Assembly: GCA_951813525.2 (NCBI GenBank)
Contig: CATOTJ020000002.1
Span: forward strand, 1,550,001-1,614,000
DNA from: Thermohalobaculum sp951813525
GTDB lineage: Bacteria > Pseudomonadota > Alphaproteobacteria > Rhodobacterales > Rhodobacteraceae
Direction of reading: 5' to 3'
Length of the DNA: 64,000 nucleotides
Positions 1 to 8,638 of this stretch are shown here, one piece after another. Below the pieces are notes generated by a model that had not been told where the DNA came from, did not search any database, and saw nothing but the letters and a program-made list of their open reading frames with translations. A program made the translations under genes and the position numbers. The number at the start of each line of letters is the position of its first letter. Positions within the stretch are counted from its first letter, which is position 1.

Positions 1-389
1 CCGTCATCGTGCAGGGCCTTGGCGTCCTCCGCCGTTGCCTCGCCCCAGATCGACCGCTCGTCCGACTCGCCATCGTGAATACGCCGCGCTTCGGTCGCGA
101 ATTCCTTCCCGACGTAATCGGAGTTCTTTTTCAGATGCTCGCGCAGCTTTTTCAACGCAGCTTCCGCCGGGCTGGCCGGGGTCGACAGGGGCGCCGCATC
201 CGCCGCAACAGGCTCGCCCTTGCGCGGACCGGACACCGCGGGGGCCATCAGCATTTTTTGCACATCCGATGCGCCGCAAACGATGCAGGCCACCTGCCCG
301 GCGCGGTGCAGCGAGTCGAAGGCCGCCGAATCCCGGAACCAGGACTCGAACTGGTGCCCATCCGTACATTTCAGGGCATACTTGATCAT
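1..389 (-). CDS. DUF1178 family protein (partial, C-terminus outside window)
   Basis: The minus strand encodes about 129 residues starting MIKYALKCTDGHQF and still open at base 1. The pattern of an early Cys (residue 8) and a CIVC pair (residues 35 and 38), followed by a charged linker and a helical C-terminal part with EFATEARRIHDGE, is typical of the DUF1178 family of small alphaproteobacterial proteins. The cysteines suggest a small zinc-ribbon-like fold; that is inference, and the biochemical role of the family is unknown to me. The gene is divergent from phoR, and a reverse-oriented Pho box lies about 35 bases upstream of its start codon, so phosphate control is possible. Confidence 0.85.
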   Translation of the reverse strand, partial: MIKYALKCTDGHQFESWFRDSAAFDSLHRAGQVACIVCGASDVQKMLMAPAVSGPRKGEPVAADAAPLSTPASPAEAALKKLREHLKKNSDYVGKEFATEARRIHDGESDERSIWGEATAEDAKALHDD

Positions 390-423
390 GCTTGCAAATC
401 CAGACTAGCTCTCCGCGCTACAT

Positions 424-441
424 ATGACGGCGATATGACAG
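424..441 (-). promoter_or_regulatory. Putative Pho box, reverse orientation
   Basis: Read on the minus strand, the site is CTGTCAT-ATCG-CCGTCAT: two 7-base repeats with a 4-base spacer, i.e. the 11-base period bound by PhoB dimers. It sits between the divergent DUF1178 gene (start at 389) and phoR (start at 514). Its orientation points towards the DUF1178 gene, but it could also serve phoR. Only one dimer site is evident. Function is inferred from the match and from the adjacent pho genes. Confidence 0.6.
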
Positions 442-513
442 TTTTTCCAGTACTCTGGTTCCCTTAACCCGTGATAAATTCATTCTCCTGCAAAGTCCCT
501 GATTGGCGCACCG

Positions 514-1800
514 ATGGCGGCACATCCCCTTAAGTCTGCATTGATGACAGCCGCGGCGTCCGCGGCCGCGGGCCTGGCCGCCCATCTCGCCGCTGCCGGT
601 CCGATCGTCATCATCATCGCAGCGGCCCTTGGCGCAGGTGCCGTCGCAGGCGCTCTCGCGATTGCAATGGGCGGTGCGCGGGGCGCGCACCGCCCATTGC
701 CGGACGGCGGGCAGAACCTGCTCGGCGCCCCGCCGCAATCAACCGCCGCCGCCGCGCCCGCTGACACCGATGTCCTCGACGCCCTGCCGTTCGGCCTCAT
801 GCTGGTCGGCCCCGACCAAAAAGTACGCTTCGCGAACGATGCTTTTGAGCAGATCTTCGGGCGGATGGGTTTGGCCGGTCAGGACATGACTTTGCTGCGC
901 GCCAACCGGTTGCAGGACCTGATCCGGCAAACTCTCTCCCAACCTTCCGGCGAGACCCTGGAGTTCACGCTGTCACGCGGCAGCGCCGCCGCCTTAAAAG
1001 CCCATGTCCGCCCGCTGCCTAACCAGGATGTTCTGGTCGCGATCGAGGACGAAACCCAGCGCAAACGCGCCGAAGAACTGCACCGCGATTTTGTCGCCAA
1101 TGCCAGCCACGAGCTGAAAACCCCGCTGGCAGCCTCGTCGGGTATTATCGAAACCTTGCTGGGCCATGCCCGCGACGATCCGGAGGCTTCGGCCCGCTTT
1201 CTGGAACTGTTGTCGAAGCAAACCGTGCGCATGACCGGTCTGATCGAGGATCTGCTGTCGCTGAACCGGATCGAACTCGACGCAAGGGTCCTGCCCAACG
1301 AGGCACAGAACCTGGGCGCAATCATCGAAGAAACCGTCGATGCGTTGGCGCCGGTCGCTGATTCGCAGGACGTTGCCATCGTCTACCACCCACTTCAGAC
1401 CGGGTTGCAGGTCAATGGCGACCACGACCAGCTCGCACAGCTTTTCGCCAATCTGGTCGACAACGCAATCAAGTATGGCGGCCCCGGCACGACGGTGCGC
1501 ATCGCACCTGCCGACGACGCGAAGGCAGACCCCGGCATGATCGGCATCGCCATCAGCGACGAAGGTATCGGGATCGAACGCGAACATCTTCCCCGCCTGA
1601 CCGAGCGGTTCTACCGGGTGAATGTGCGTCGCTCGCGCGAGGTCGGCGGAACCGGATTGGGCCTCGCGATTGTCAAACACATCCTGAACCGTCATCGCGG
1701 CCGCCTGGAGGTCGAAAGCACCCTTGGCGAAGGGTCATGTTTTACCGTGTGGCTGCCCGCACTGAAGGATGTGCCCGACCAATCCATCGCCGCCCAATAG
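514..1800 (+). CDS. phoR: Phosphate regulon sensor histidine kinase PhoR
   Basis: 428 residues. An N-terminal Ala-rich hydrophobic region (residues about 11-52) gives one or two membrane segments. A PAS-like domain follows (about 85-180). The HisKA dimerisation domain has the phospho-acceptor His199 in ANASHELKTPL, and the HATPase domain contains an N box (NLVDNAIKYG) and the G box GTGLGLAIVK. No large periplasmic domain is present, as in other PhoR proteins, which sense phosphate through the Pst transporter and PhoU. It heads a phoR-pstSCAB-phoU-phoB cluster, and PhoB (7887-8588) is its expected partner. A 17-bp perfect inverted repeat lies inside the gene just after the membrane region. Confidence 0.93.
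   Translation: MAAHPLKSALMTAAASAAAGLAAHLAAAGPIVIIIAAALGAGAVAGALAIAMGGARGAHRPLPDGGQNLLGAPPQSTAAAAPADTDVLDALPFGLMLVGPDQKVRFANDAFEQIFGRMGLAGQDMTLLRANRLQDLIRQTLSQPSGETLEFTLSRGSAAALKAHVRPLPNQDVLVAIEDETQRKRAEELHRDFVANASHELKTPLAASSGIIETLLGHARDDPEASARFLELLSKQTVRMTGLIEDLLSLNRIELDARVLPNEAQNLGAIIEETVDALAPVADSQDVAIVYHPLQTGLQVNGDHDQLAQLFANLVDNAIKYGGPGTTVRIAPADDAKADPGMIGIAISDEGIGIEREHLPRLTERFYRVNVRRSREVGGTGLGLAIVKHILNRHRGRLEVESTLGEGSCFTVWLPALKDVPDQSIAAQ
664..700. repeat. Perfect 17-bp inverted repeat inside phoR
   Basis: Arms 664-680 and 684-700 are exact reverse complements separated by the 3-base loop GGG. The element is very GC-rich and lies in the coding sequence, in the linker after the membrane segment (codons for AMGGARGAHRPL). 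As RNA it would form a very stable hairpin about 150 bases into the phoR message. Confidence 0.85.
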
Positions 1801-1843
1801 GGCGTACCGAAACGGCGACATTCCGCCACCACCATCACCATCA

Positions 1844-1872
1844 CCGTCACAAAACCTTCACAAATCTGAAAC
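1844..1872 (+). promoter_or_regulatory. Pho box upstream of pstS
   Basis: Three 7-base repeats with 4-base spacers are visible: CCGTCAC (1844-1850), CCTTCAC (1855-1861) and CTGAAAC (1866-1872), keeping the 11-base period of PhoB sites. The spacers are AAAA and AAAT. The site lies in the 183-base gap between phoR and pstS, about 110 bases before the pstS start, and would place pstSCAB-phoU-phoB under PhoB control. The third repeat is degenerate. Confidence 0.75.
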
Positions 1873-1983
1873 TTTGGTTTCGCGGAATCGGACCATTTCC
1901 AGCGGTGTCGCGGCCACACCGCCGGGGCATTCACCAGACCGGGCTCGCGCCACAGCGCCCGAGCCGCAAACAGGGTTCAAACC

Positions 1984-3018
1984 ATGAACGCCAAGCTCTC
2001 GAAGAGCACACGGAGATCTTTCATGAAAGCACGTCTGTTAGGTGCGGCCGTCGCCGCCGCTGCCCTTGCAACCGCCGGGTCCGCCATGGCCCGCGACCAG
2101 ATCAAGATCGTCGGATCGTCGACGGTTTTCCCATTCGCGACCGCTGTTGCCGAAGCCTACGCCAAGGCGACTGGCGCGCCGACACCGGTTGTTGAATCAA
2201 CCGGCTCGGGCGGTGGGCTCAAGCTGTTCTGCTCGGGCGTCGGCACCGATACGCCGGACATCACCAACGCCTCGCGCCGCATGAAGGCCAAAGAGTGGAA
2301 ACTGTGCAATGAAAAGGGCGTGACCGACATTATCGAATCGATTGTCGGATTTGACGGAATCGTCATCGCCAACGCCAAGGGCGCTCCGGATTTCGCAATC
2401 AGCCGCGAAATCCTGTTCAAGGCGCTGGCCAAGGGCCAGGGCGAGCCGACCATGTGGAACGAGATCGATCCCTCGTTGCCTGCCACGAAAATCGAAGTCC
2501 TCGGCCCGCCGCCGTCCTCGGGCACCCGCGATGCCTTTGAAGAGCTGGCGATCCAGAAGGGCTGCCAAAAGGCCGGGCTGGAAAAGGCCGTTTGTAAAAA
2601 GGTCGAAATCCGCGACGACGGCGCCTGGGTCGATGCAGGCGAGAACGACAACCTGATCGTCTCCAAGCTGGAATCCAACACCAATGCAGTTGGTGTCTTC
2701 GGGTTCTCGTTCCTCGATCAGAACGCTGACAAACTGAAAGGCGCGACCGTCGGCGGCGTCGAGCCGACCTTCGAGAACATCGCCGCCGGGGACTACCCGG
2801 TATCGCGCTCGATGTACTTCTACATCAAGAAGGCCCATGTCGGCGTTGTCCCGGGGATCATGGAATATGCTGGCGAATTCGTCTCGGGCCGCGCTTCGGG
2901 TGATGATGGCTATCTGACTGAAAAGGGCCTGATCCCACTGTCGTCCGACGCGCACACCTCCAACGCCGAAAAAGTCATGTCAAGCTCGGTGATGACAGGC
3001 GACGAAGGTCTGAAGTAA
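1984..3018 (+). CDS. pstS: Periplasmic phosphate-binding protein PstS
   Basis: 344 residues. It binds inorganic phosphate in the periplasm and delivers it to PstCA. The mature part begins around RDQIKIVGSSTVFPF, the phosphate-binding SSTV signature, and has further typical motifs such as ESTGSGGGLK and PPSSGTRDAF. Two starts are possible. The ATG at 1984 gives an N-terminus with TRRSFMK before a hydrophobic stretch, which fits a twin-arginine (Tat) signal. The ATG at 2023 has a better ribosome site (CGGAG) and gives an ordinary Sec signal, MKARLLGAAVAAAALATAG. I list the longer form because of the Tat motif. The gene has an upstream Pho box and is followed by a stem-loop that could set its expression above that of pstC. 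Confidence 0.93.
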   Translation: MNAKLSKSTRRSFMKARLLGAAVAAAALATAGSAMARDQIKIVGSSTVFPFATAVAEAYAKATGAPTPVVESTGSGGGLKLFCSGVGTDTPDITNASRRMKAKEWKLCNEKGVTDIIESIVGFDGIVIANAKGAPDFAISREILFKALAKGQGEPTMWNEIDPSLPATKIEVLGPPPSSGTRDAFEELAIQKGCQKAGLEKAVCKKVEIRDDGAWVDAGENDNLIVSKLESNTNAVGVFGFSFLDQNADKLKGATVGGVEPTFENIAAGDYPVSRSMYFYIKKAHVGVVPGIMEYAGEFVSGRASGDDGYLTEKGLIPLSSDAHTSNAEKVMSSSVMTGDEGLK

Positions 3019-3035
3019 GACCTCCCCAAGAAATA

Positions 3036-3058
3036 GGTGCGGGCCATAGGTCCGCACC
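3036..3058 (+). other. Stem-loop between pstS and pstC
   Basis: GGTGCGG (3036-3042) and CCGCACC (3052-3058) form a 7-bp GC-rich stem with a 9-base loop, 17 bases after the pstS stop. No T tract follows. It could stabilise the pstS message or partly terminate transcription before pstC, as intercistronic structures do in other pst operons; this is inference. Confidence 0.4.
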
Positions 3059-3119
3059 GACTCCATCCGGGCCAGGAACGGGGTCCGGCACGCAGTAAAC
3101 GGCTTTGGGGATCGCCAAA

Positions 3120-4499
3120 ATGCTGGGACTCAGTCTTCTGGTGATCGCGGGGCTCTCGGTCCTCTGCTTCATCACTGCCCGCACCCGCGCCGTCAGTGTC
3201 GCTGGTGGCACCCTCAGCGCGCTACATTCACGCCCTGGCTATCACGGCTTGCACGCATTTCTATGGGTCCTGATCGCCGGACTTGGCGTTTTCATTGTTG
3301 TTAACATCGCTGTATCGGCTTACGTCTCGAACCAGTTGAACAGCGAATTACGCGAACTCGCTCCTGATCTCTCCGAACTCGAAGCCACAACAGTCCTGAA
3401 GGACGCCCGCGTCATTGCCGCCGGCGGTGGCATCGTCTCGAAAACCGACGAGATCCGCGAAAGTCTGGCGCAAAGCGTCACCAGTTTGGAAAACTTGCGC
3501 AGCTGGATTGTCATGATCGCTGCGCTCGCGGCTGCAAGTGCCGGCGCGATCTGGTCGATTCGCAGCGTCAGCACCACGTTCCGCGCCCGCAATCGCTCGG
3601 AAAAAATTCTGCGCGGGTTGCTGCTGGCCGCCGCTGTTGTCGCCATCATCACAACCGTCGGTATCTTCCTCTCGCTGATCGGCGAGACCTTGAATTTTTT
3701 CTCGAAAATCGGTTGGCGGGTCGACAAGTTCCTGTTCGGCCTGACCTGGAGCCCGCTCTCCGGTGTCCACACCGGCGATCTCTCTGCCGACAAGGTCGGC
3801 GCGGTGCCGCTGTTCCTGGGCACCGCGATGATCACGGTCATCGCGATGCTGGTGGCGCTGCCGATCGGCCTCTTTGCCGCAGTATATCTCTCCGAATTTG
3901 CGTCGCCCAAGACCCGTTCAACGGTCAAACCGATCCTGGAAATCCTTGCCGGAATTCCGACGGTTGTCTACGGTTTCTTCGCCGCCACAACGGTCGCCCC
4001 GTTCATGGTCGGCATCGGCGACAGCCTGGGAATATCGGTCGAGGCTGAAAGCGCGCTCGCTGCAGGACTGGTCATGGGCATCATGATCATTCCCTTCATC
4101 TCGTCGCTGTCGGATGACGTGATCAACGCTGTCCCCCAAGCCTTGCGCGATGGCTCTTACGGCCTGGGTGCAACCAAGGCAGAGACAGTCACCAAAGTTG
4201 TCCTGCCCGCTGCGCTGCCCGGTATCGTCTCGGCCTCGCTGCTAGGCATCTCGCGCGCGGTGGGCGAAACGATGATTGTCGTCATGGCCGTCGGACAAAG
4301 CGCCAACCTGACCTTCGATCCGCTGGACAAGGTCACGACCGTTACCGTCCAGATCACCATGCTGATCCTCGGCGATACCGAGGCCGAGACGGCGGCCGGT
4401 CCGGCCTATGCGCTTGGCTTTGCGCTCTTCGTCGCGACGCTGGGTCTAAACATCGTCGCATTGCGGATCGTCCGCAAGTACAGCCAGAAATACGATTGA
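3120..4499 (+). CDS. pstC: Phosphate ABC transporter permease PstC
   Basis: 459 residues from the ATG at 3120, chosen because GGGG lies 8-11 bases upstream; an in-frame TTG at 3105 has no ribosome site. The N-terminal third is the extended PstC region seen in alphaproteobacteria (DUF3708-like), with two membrane segments around a soluble stretch. The C-terminal binding-protein-dependent permease domain contains the EAA-like loop ALRDGSYGLGATKAETVTKV. The protein forms the membrane channel with PstA. It is followed after 8 bases by pstA. Confidence 0.93.
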   Translation: MLGLSLLVIAGLSVLCFITARTRAVSVAGGTLSALHSRPGYHGLHAFLWVLIAGLGVFIVVNIAVSAYVSNQLNSELRELAPDLSELEATTVLKDARVIAAGGGIVSKTDEIRESLAQSVTSLENLRSWIVMIAALAAASAGAIWSIRSVSTTFRARNRSEKILRGLLLAAAVVAIITTVGIFLSLIGETLNFFSKIGWRVDKFLFGLTWSPLSGVHTGDLSADKVGAVPLFLGTAMITVIAMLVALPIGLFAAVYLSEFASPKTRSTVKPILEILAGIPTVVYGFFAATTVAPFMVGIGDSLGISVEAESALAAGLVMGIMIIPFISSLSDDVINAVPQALRDGSYGLGATKAETVTKVVLPAALPGIVSASLLGISRAVGETMIVVMAVGQSANLTFDPLDKVTTVTVQITMLILGDTEAETAAGPAYALGFALFVATLGLNIVALRIVRKYSQKYD

Positions 4500-4507
4500 G
4501 GCGCGTC

Positions 4508-6349
4508 ATGAACGTCCGAAAGATTGACATAACGGCGCTCTCGGCCAAGCACACAGCCGCGGACTCAAAGCGCAAGCTCAGCCGCCGCCGCTGGGCCGAA
4601 GTCAGGCTGCGCGCCTATGGTATCCTCGCCATTGCATTTGCCATGGCGGCACTGGCCGTCTTGCTTTGGACCATCACCGTCAAGACGCTGACTGTAATGG
4701 ACGAGTACTATTTGTCGCTCGACGTGGAACTCGACCTGTCCGAGGCCGAGATCAAGCCGATCATCGACGACAACCCACGCACCAATGCCGACCTCAGCGC
4801 CCAGATCAAGGCCGCAATAAAGGGCGCTGCCCGGTCAGAGCTGTCGCGCCGCAAACTACGCCCGCTGAACGATCTTTTGGCCGGCTATGAAGGCTATGCG
4901 TTAAGCGAAATCGTCTCCAATGACCCAGAACTGATCGGTGGCAGCTATCATTTCGAAGCGCTGCTCTCGGATGATGCGCAGATGTATCTGAAAGGCGAGT
5001 TCGGCTCGCTCCGCGATGCTGGAACGTCAGGCGAGATTACGCTGACCCAGGGCGAGGGCCACGTCATCATCGATGTGCCTATCGACACCTTCAGCACGGC
5101 CCGAAAGCTGATGCAAAACGATCGCGCGGCCGAGGCCCGGCGCTTCCGCCGGCAAGCCAATGATCAGGCCCGTGCTTTCGATGAAACCGAAGTAAAGATC
5201 GCCAAACTGTCCGAAGGGGCCGAGAAGGAAAAGCAGTCCAAACTTCTTGAAGGCTTTCGCGCCGCCCGCGATCAAGCCAATGCCAAGGCAGACCAAGCGC
5301 TGGACCAGGCAACAGATCCACAGGCGACGTTCAAGTTGCGGGCGGATGACCCCTCGGTCTTCGTCCGGGTAAACAAGGGCTGGATCAAGATCACTGAAAT
5401 GGCGCCGGAACGCCTGGTCGGCCAGGTTGTCGATGCGCCGCAAACGCTGGGCACGGCAGGTCGTGGCAACTGGAGCGCTCTGGTATTCGCCGCGCCTGAA
5501 GCTGAACGGCAACTCAAGGACCGGCAGATTTTATGGCTGGAAAACTTCAAGCGCCAAGGGCGTCTCGTCATCCATACCAACTGGCGCCTGCTGACCGCGC
5601 CCGACAGCCGCGAAGCGGAATATGCCGGGATCTGGACGGCGCTGGTCGGGTCATTCTGGACAATGATCGTGACCTTCTGCCTGGCCTTCCCGATCGGCGT
5701 GATGGCCTCAATCTACCTGGAAGAGTTCGCACCCAAGAACAAGCTGACGAACTTTATCGAGGTCAACATCAACAACCTGGCCGCGGTGCCTTCTATCGTC
5801 TTCGGTCTGTTGGGGCTGACGATCCTTCTCTCTGGTGTGAAACTCTTCGGGTTCGAGCTTTTCGGCGGTGCGCTCAAGGTCTTTACCGATGACCCACGTT
5901 CTACGCCTCTCGCGGGCGGCGTGGTGCTGGCGCTGATGAGCTTGCCAACGATCATCATTGCGGCCCGCGCTTCGATCAGGGCCGTACCACCCTCGATCCG
6001 TGATGCCGCTCTGGCGCTGGGGGCATCGAAACTCCAGACCTCGACCCATCATGTCCTGCCGCTTGCGATGCCCGGGATCCTGACCGGTTCGATCATCGCG
6101 ATGGCGCAGGCATTGGGCGAAACCGCTCCCCTGATCATCATCGGCATGAACAGTTTTGTTCAGGAACCGCCTGCCGATCCGCTGGAACCGGCCTCGGTCC
6201 TGCCGTCGCTGATCTATCTCTGGAATAACAATCCAGAACGGCTTTTTGACGGCAAGACTGCAGCGGCGATTTCGGTCCTGCTGGTTTTCCTGATATTGAT
6301 GAACGCGCTGGCAGTGCTGTTGCGCAAACGCTTCGAGAGGCGGTGGTAA
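4508..6349 (+). CDS. pstA: Phosphate ABC transporter permease PstA
   Basis: 613 residues from the ATG at 4508, which has GAGG at a suitable distance; the in-frame TTG at 4496 would overlap pstC. It is much longer than E. coli PstA (about 296 residues) because of an N-terminal DUF3333-type region of about 370 residues: one membrane segment near residues 40-60, a large soluble part and a charged, probably helical stretch around residues 215-270. The C-terminal permease domain has the loop SIRDAALALGASKLQT. The long form is common in this class. It pairs with PstC and PstB. Confidence 0.93.
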   Translation: MNVRKIDITALSAKHTAADSKRKLSRRRWAEVRLRAYGILAIAFAMAALAVLLWTITVKTLTVMDEYYLSLDVELDLSEAEIKPIIDDNPRTNADLSAQIKAAIKGAARSELSRRKLRPLNDLLAGYEGYALSEIVSNDPELIGGSYHFEALLSDDAQMYLKGEFGSLRDAGTSGEITLTQGEGHVIIDVPIDTFSTARKLMQNDRAAEARRFRRQANDQARAFDETEVKIAKLSEGAEKEKQSKLLEGFRAARDQANAKADQALDQATDPQATFKLRADDPSVFVRVNKGWIKITEMAPERLVGQVVDAPQTLGTAGRGNWSALVFAAPEAERQLKDRQILWLENFKRQGRLVIHTNWRLLTAPDSREAEYAGIWTALVGSFWTMIVTFCLAFPIGVMASIYLEEFAPKNKLTNFIEVNINNLAAVPSIVFGLLGLTILLSGVKLFGFELFGGALKVFTDDPRSTPLAGGVVLALMSLPTIIIAARASIRAVPPSIRDAALALGASKLQTSTHHVLPLAMPGILTGSIIAMAQALGETAPLIIIGMNSFVQEPPADPLEPASVLPSLIYLWNNNPERLFDGKTAAAISVLLVFLILMNALAVLLRKRFERRW

Positions 6350-6350
6350 G

Positions 6351-7133
6351 ATGGACGCAGGTGGTCTGATGCAGACGAGTGCAAAAATTTCCGCGAACAA
6401 TGTCAACGTCTACTATGGCGAGACGCAGGCGATAAAGCAGGTCTCGGTCGATATCGAACCGAACTCGGTCACGGCGTTCATCGGTCCGTCGGGTTGTGGC
6501 AAGTCGACCTTCCTGCGTTGCCTCAATCGCATGAATGACACGATCGATATCTGCCGGATCGAGGGCGAGATTCTGATGGATGGCAAGGACATCTATCACC
6601 GCGATGTCGACCCCGTTCAACTGCGCGCCCGGGTCGGTATGGTGTTTCAGAAACCCAACCCGTTTCCCAAGTCAATCTTCGACAACGTCGCCTATGGCCC
6701 GCGCATTCACGGCCTGGCCGCGAACAAGGCGGAACTGGACAGCATCGTCGAACAGTCCCTGCGCCGGGCCGCCTTGTGGGAAGAGGCGAAAGACCGCCTG
6801 GACGAACCTGGCACCGGCCTTTCCGGTGGGCAGCAACAGCGCCTTTGCATCGCCCGCGCGATCGCGACCGCGCCCGAGGTTCTGCTAATGGATGAACCTT
6901 GTTCGGCCCTCGATCCGATCGCAACAGCCCAGATCGAGGAACTGATCGACGAACTGCGCCAAACCTATGCGGTCGTGATCGTCACGCACTCGATGCAGCA
7001 GGCCGCCCGCGTCAGCCAAAAGACCGCGTTCTTCCATCTCGGACTGCTGCTGGAATACGATGAGACGACCACGATCTTCACCAACCCGTCCCACGAGAAG
7101 ACGCAACACTATATCACCGGCCGGTTCGGATAA
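6351..7133 (+). CDS. pstB: Phosphate ABC transporter ATPase PstB
   Basis: 260 residues. It has a Walker A motif GPSGCGKSTFLR, a signature LSGGQQQRLCIARA, and a Walker B motif VLLMDEPCSALDP, all canonical for PstB, including the PNPFPKSIFDNVAYGPR Q-loop region. It energises PstCA-mediated phosphate uptake. The start is taken as the ATG one base after the pstA stop; a second in-frame ATG at 6369 preceded by AGGTGG is possible and would remove six residues. Confidence 0.95.
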   Translation: MDAGGLMQTSAKISANNVNVYYGETQAIKQVSVDIEPNSVTAFIGPSGCGKSTFLRCLNRMNDTIDICRIEGEILMDGKDIYHRDVDPVQLRARVGMVFQKPNPFPKSIFDNVAYGPRIHGLAANKAELDSIVEQSLRRAALWEEAKDRLDEPGTGLSGGQQQRLCIARAIATAPEVLLMDEPCSALDPIATAQIEELIDELRQTYAVVIVTHSMQQAARVSQKTAFFHLGLLLEYDETTTIFTNPSHEKTQHYITGRFG

Positions 7134-7155
7134 GGCCGGGGCAAGGAGCAGTGCC

Positions 7156-7869
7156 ATGACACCGCATATCCGCAAGGCGTTCGATGAAGACCTGCAAAAC
7201 ATCTCGGCCCGCATCGCTGAAATGGGCGGTCTTGCCGAGGAACAGTTGAATTCGGCCATTGAAGCCATGTCCACCCGCGACAGCGATCTGGCCAGCGAAG
7301 TGATCGCAGCCGACCAGCGCATGGACGAGATGGAAGCATCGCTGGAAAGAATGACCATCGAGGTCATCGCCCTGCGTACCCCCGTTGCCACGGACCTGCG
7401 CGAAGTCGTCGCCGCGCTCAAGGTCGCCTCGGCGCTCGAGCGTATCGGCGACTTGTCGAAAAACGTTGCCAAGCGCACGCAGGTCCTGAACCAGGAACGC
7501 CCGCCCCGGGTCATGTCCTCGATTACCCGCATGGGCAAACAGGCACAAATCCTGATGTCCGAGGCGCTCGACGCCTATACCGCCCGCGACAAGGCGCTGG
7601 CCGTCAGCGTTTGGAAACGCGACGTCGAAATCGACGAGATGCACAACTCGATTTTCCGCGAATTGATAACCTATATGATGGAAGATCCGCGCACGATCGG
7701 CCTCTGCTCTCAACTGCTGTTCGTGGTCAAGAACTTCGAGCGGATCGGCGATCACACGACCTTCATCGCCGAAATGACCTATTTCGTCGCAACCGGCGAG
7801 CCGCTGACCGATGACCGGCCGAAATCGACCGAAATCGAAGATCTGCCCGACGCCGAAGCGGCGACGTGA
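7156..7869 (+). CDS. phoU: Phosphate transport regulator PhoU
   Basis: 237 residues from the ATG at 7156, preceded by AAGGAG. It consists of two repeats of a three-helix PhoU domain. Each has an acidic metal-binding signature, such as RIGDLSKNVAKR in the first half and RIGDHTTFIAEM in the second. PhoU links the Pst transporter to PhoR and keeps the kinase off when phosphate is plentiful. It lies 22 bases after pstB and 17 before the chosen phoB start. Confidence 0.95.
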   Translation: MTPHIRKAFDEDLQNISARIAEMGGLAEEQLNSAIEAMSTRDSDLASEVIAADQRMDEMEASLERMTIEVIALRTPVATDLREVVAALKVASALERIGDLSKNVAKRTQVLNQERPPRVMSSITRMGKQAQILMSEALDAYTARDKALAVSVWKRDVEIDEMHNSIFRELITYMMEDPRTIGLCSQLLFVVKNFERIGDHTTFIAEMTYFVATGEPLTDDRPKSTEIEDLPDAEAAT

Positions 7870-7886
7870 TGGACGGGAGTTTTGCC

Positions 7887-8588
7887 ATGGGGCCCAGCAT
7901 TCTGGTGGTCGAGGACGAAGCCGCCCTGTCGACCCTGCTTGAATACAACCTCCAGCGCGAAGGCTTCGCGCCCAAGATCGTGCCCGATGGCGACGACGCC
8001 ATGCTGGTGATCGAGGAGGAGACCCCCGATCTGGTCCTGCTCGACTGGATGCTGCCCGGCCTTTCGGGCATCGAGATCTGTCGCCGGATCCGCGCCCAGA
8101 CCGCGACCTGTTCCCTGCCGGTGATCATGATGACAGCGCGCGGCGAGGAAGCCGACCGCGTCCGCGGTCTGGACACCGGCGCTGACGACTATCTGACCAA
8201 GCCGTTCTCGATCCCCGAACTGATCGCCCGCATCCGCGCCCTGCTGCGCCGTTCGCGGCCCACCATCGCCGCCGACATCGCCAGCTTCGGCGACCTGACG
8301 CTCGACCGTGAAACCCGGCGCGTCCATCGCTCGGGCCGCGAAATCCATCTTGGCCCCACCGAGTTTCGTCTATTCGAATGCCTGATGCAGCGCCCGGGCC
8401 GGGTCTATGCCCGCGACCAGTTGCTCGATCTGGTCTGGGGCCGCGATATCCATGTCGAAAACCGCACGGTCGATGTGCATATCGGACGCCTGCGCAAGGC
8501 CTTGAACCGCCCGGGGGAACCGGACCCGATCCGAACGGTCCGCGCCGCCGGATATGCTTTGGACGAGACCTATCCGGGTCAGGCATAG
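7887..8588 (+). CDS. phoB: Phosphate regulon response regulator PhoB
   Basis: 233 residues. The receiver domain has the acidic pair Asp10-Glu11 (VVEDE), the phospho-acceptor Asp53 (LLDWMLPG) and the conserved Lys in DDYLTKPFS. The C-terminal winged-helix domain (about 130-230) is of OmpR/PhoB type (RTVDVHIGRLRKAL). The ATG at 7887 is preferred because GGGAG lies 7 bases upstream; a GTG at 7866 and an ATG at 7869 overlapping the phoU stop are alternatives. It is the expected regulator of both Pho boxes seen here. Confidence 0.94.
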   Translation: MGPSILVVEDEAALSTLLEYNLQREGFAPKIVPDGDDAMLVIEEETPDLVLLDWMLPGLSGIEICRRIRAQTATCSLPVIMMTARGEEADRVRGLDTGADDYLTKPFSIPELIARIRALLRRSRPTIAADIASFGDLTLDRETRRVHRSGREIHLGPTEFRLFECLMQRPGRVYARDQLLDLVWGRDIHVENRTVDVHIGRLRKALNRPGEPDPIRTVRAAGYALDETYPGQA

Positions 8589-8638
8589 GCAGGAAATCCA
8601 CCGGTTCGCCCGCCGCCCGCGACCGCACGCGCAGCCGG

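Noticed and set aside
3320..3928. Minus-strand 202-codon open frame opposite pstC
   Set aside because: Antisense shadow of a well-conserved permease; no ribosome site or motif.
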